Part shown: one piece after another, positions 63,361-64,000 of the stretch
How the letters are laid out: each line of letters opens with the position of its first letter
How positions within the stretch are numbered: position 1 is the stretch's first letter
Source: Larimichthys crocea
Taxonomy: Eukaryota > Chordata > Actinopteri > Sciaenidae
Assembly: GCF_000972845.2 (NCBI RefSeq)
Contig: NW_020853535.1
Location: 784,501-848,500, forward strand
Direction of reading: 5' to 3'
Length of the DNA: 64,000 nt
The notes under the pieces: generated by a model
Seen by the model: only the letters and a program-made list of their open reading frames with translations
Told to the model about the DNA's origin: nothing
The model's database searches: none
Translations under genes and position numbers: made by a program

Positions 63361-64000
63361 AACTCCTATTTACAGGTTTGGTCCCAGGATACACAGTTGG
63401 CATGGAAACAGGCTCCACATTCAGCTTAATAGCTCAACTCAGGTTCATTTAATATTCCTCAGTAGTAGTTCCTAAATAGAAGGAAGCTAACGCAGACGTA
63501 CATCTTTAGTTTCAAAAGTTTAACCACTCAGTTTAACATTTAGCAAAAGTTTTTTCTGTGTATATGCTGAAAGCTCCCACTTTGCACTAGTGTTATTTGG
63601 ATCATAACTTAACTACCAGCCGTGATGTCACAAATCACGCTCGTCTGTCTCAAATTAAGAGAAACCTTCTAGTTTAGCAGAGGAATGTGAGCCTGCAAGG
63701 TGAAAACCACATCAGTTAAGTCCAAGAAGTATCCATACAATTATTTAAATAAAAATTAATTTTACCGTTATAGACAGGAGGGGGTGTTAACATGGTGTGT
63801 TTCTCTTCATAAATCTTGTAAAGTGTCTGTTTTCATATTGAATGTGCACTAAAGGACTGAGCCCTAGTATGCCTATACTGTGTGTTCACATATCACATTT
63901 ACTGTACTCCAGACAGTTCTGTGAAGGTAATCTACTGCGCACTGAACCCCTGGAAAAATATGGAAGGTCCACCATGGATGGAAAAAATGTTTTTCAGTGT
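63361..64000. other. Downstream flank of BMAL2
   Basis: AT-rich sequence with no gene, repeat array or clear mobile element recognised up to the right edge. Confidence 0.4.

Overview
The window is vertebrate nuclear DNA, most likely from a percomorph-type teleost. Genes have many small exons, GT-AG introns and AATAAA signals. Repeats include a decayed Tc1-like transposon, an L2/CR1-type LINE, short inverted-repeat elements and long dinucleotide arrays. There is no prokaryotic, viral or CRISPR content. I joined exons by hand, checking intron phase and protein similarity from memory; each complete model closes in frame with a plausible length.

Layout. GAS2L3 enters from the left on + (last coding exon only, 613-2025). 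Tail-to-tail with it lies TM7SF3 on - (12 coding exons, 19025 down to 6519, 559 aa). FGFR1OP2 follows on - (215 aa from the conserved start at 22480; a 9-codon in-frame extension begins at 23701). It shares a promoter of about 300 bp with MED21 on + (24000-27877, 146 aa). STK38L/NDR2 on + follows (coding 34459-38113, 463 aa, with a likely non-coding first exon near 30.2-30.56 kb). About 10.8 kb of repeat-rich spacer separates it from the clock gene BMAL2/ARNTL2 on + (48906-62489, 17 coding exons, 606 aa). The five genes from TM7SF3 to BMAL2 match a gene group I recall from human 12p11, with local order and orientation changed; GAS2L3 is a newcomer to that group.

Functions. The genes are unrelated in mechanism: cytoskeletal linker (GAS2L3), seven-pass membrane protein (TM7SF3), coiled-coil protein (FGFR1OP2), Mediator subunit (MED21), Hippo-related AGC kinase (STK38L) and bHLH-PAS clock factor (BMAL2). 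FGFR1OP2 and MED21 probably share regulation through a CpG-rich promoter with a perfect TCTCGCGAGA palindrome.

Best lead. At 46950-47025, about 1.9 kb upstream of the BMAL2 start codon, 76 bp hold a CACGTG E-box, a perfect RORE (TATATAGGTCA), a CACGTT E'-box, a second CACGTG and a perfect D-box (TTACGTAA). All three classes of circadian element thus occur together beside a clock gene. It looks like a compact clock-response or light-response module, perhaps at an alternative BMAL2 promoter.
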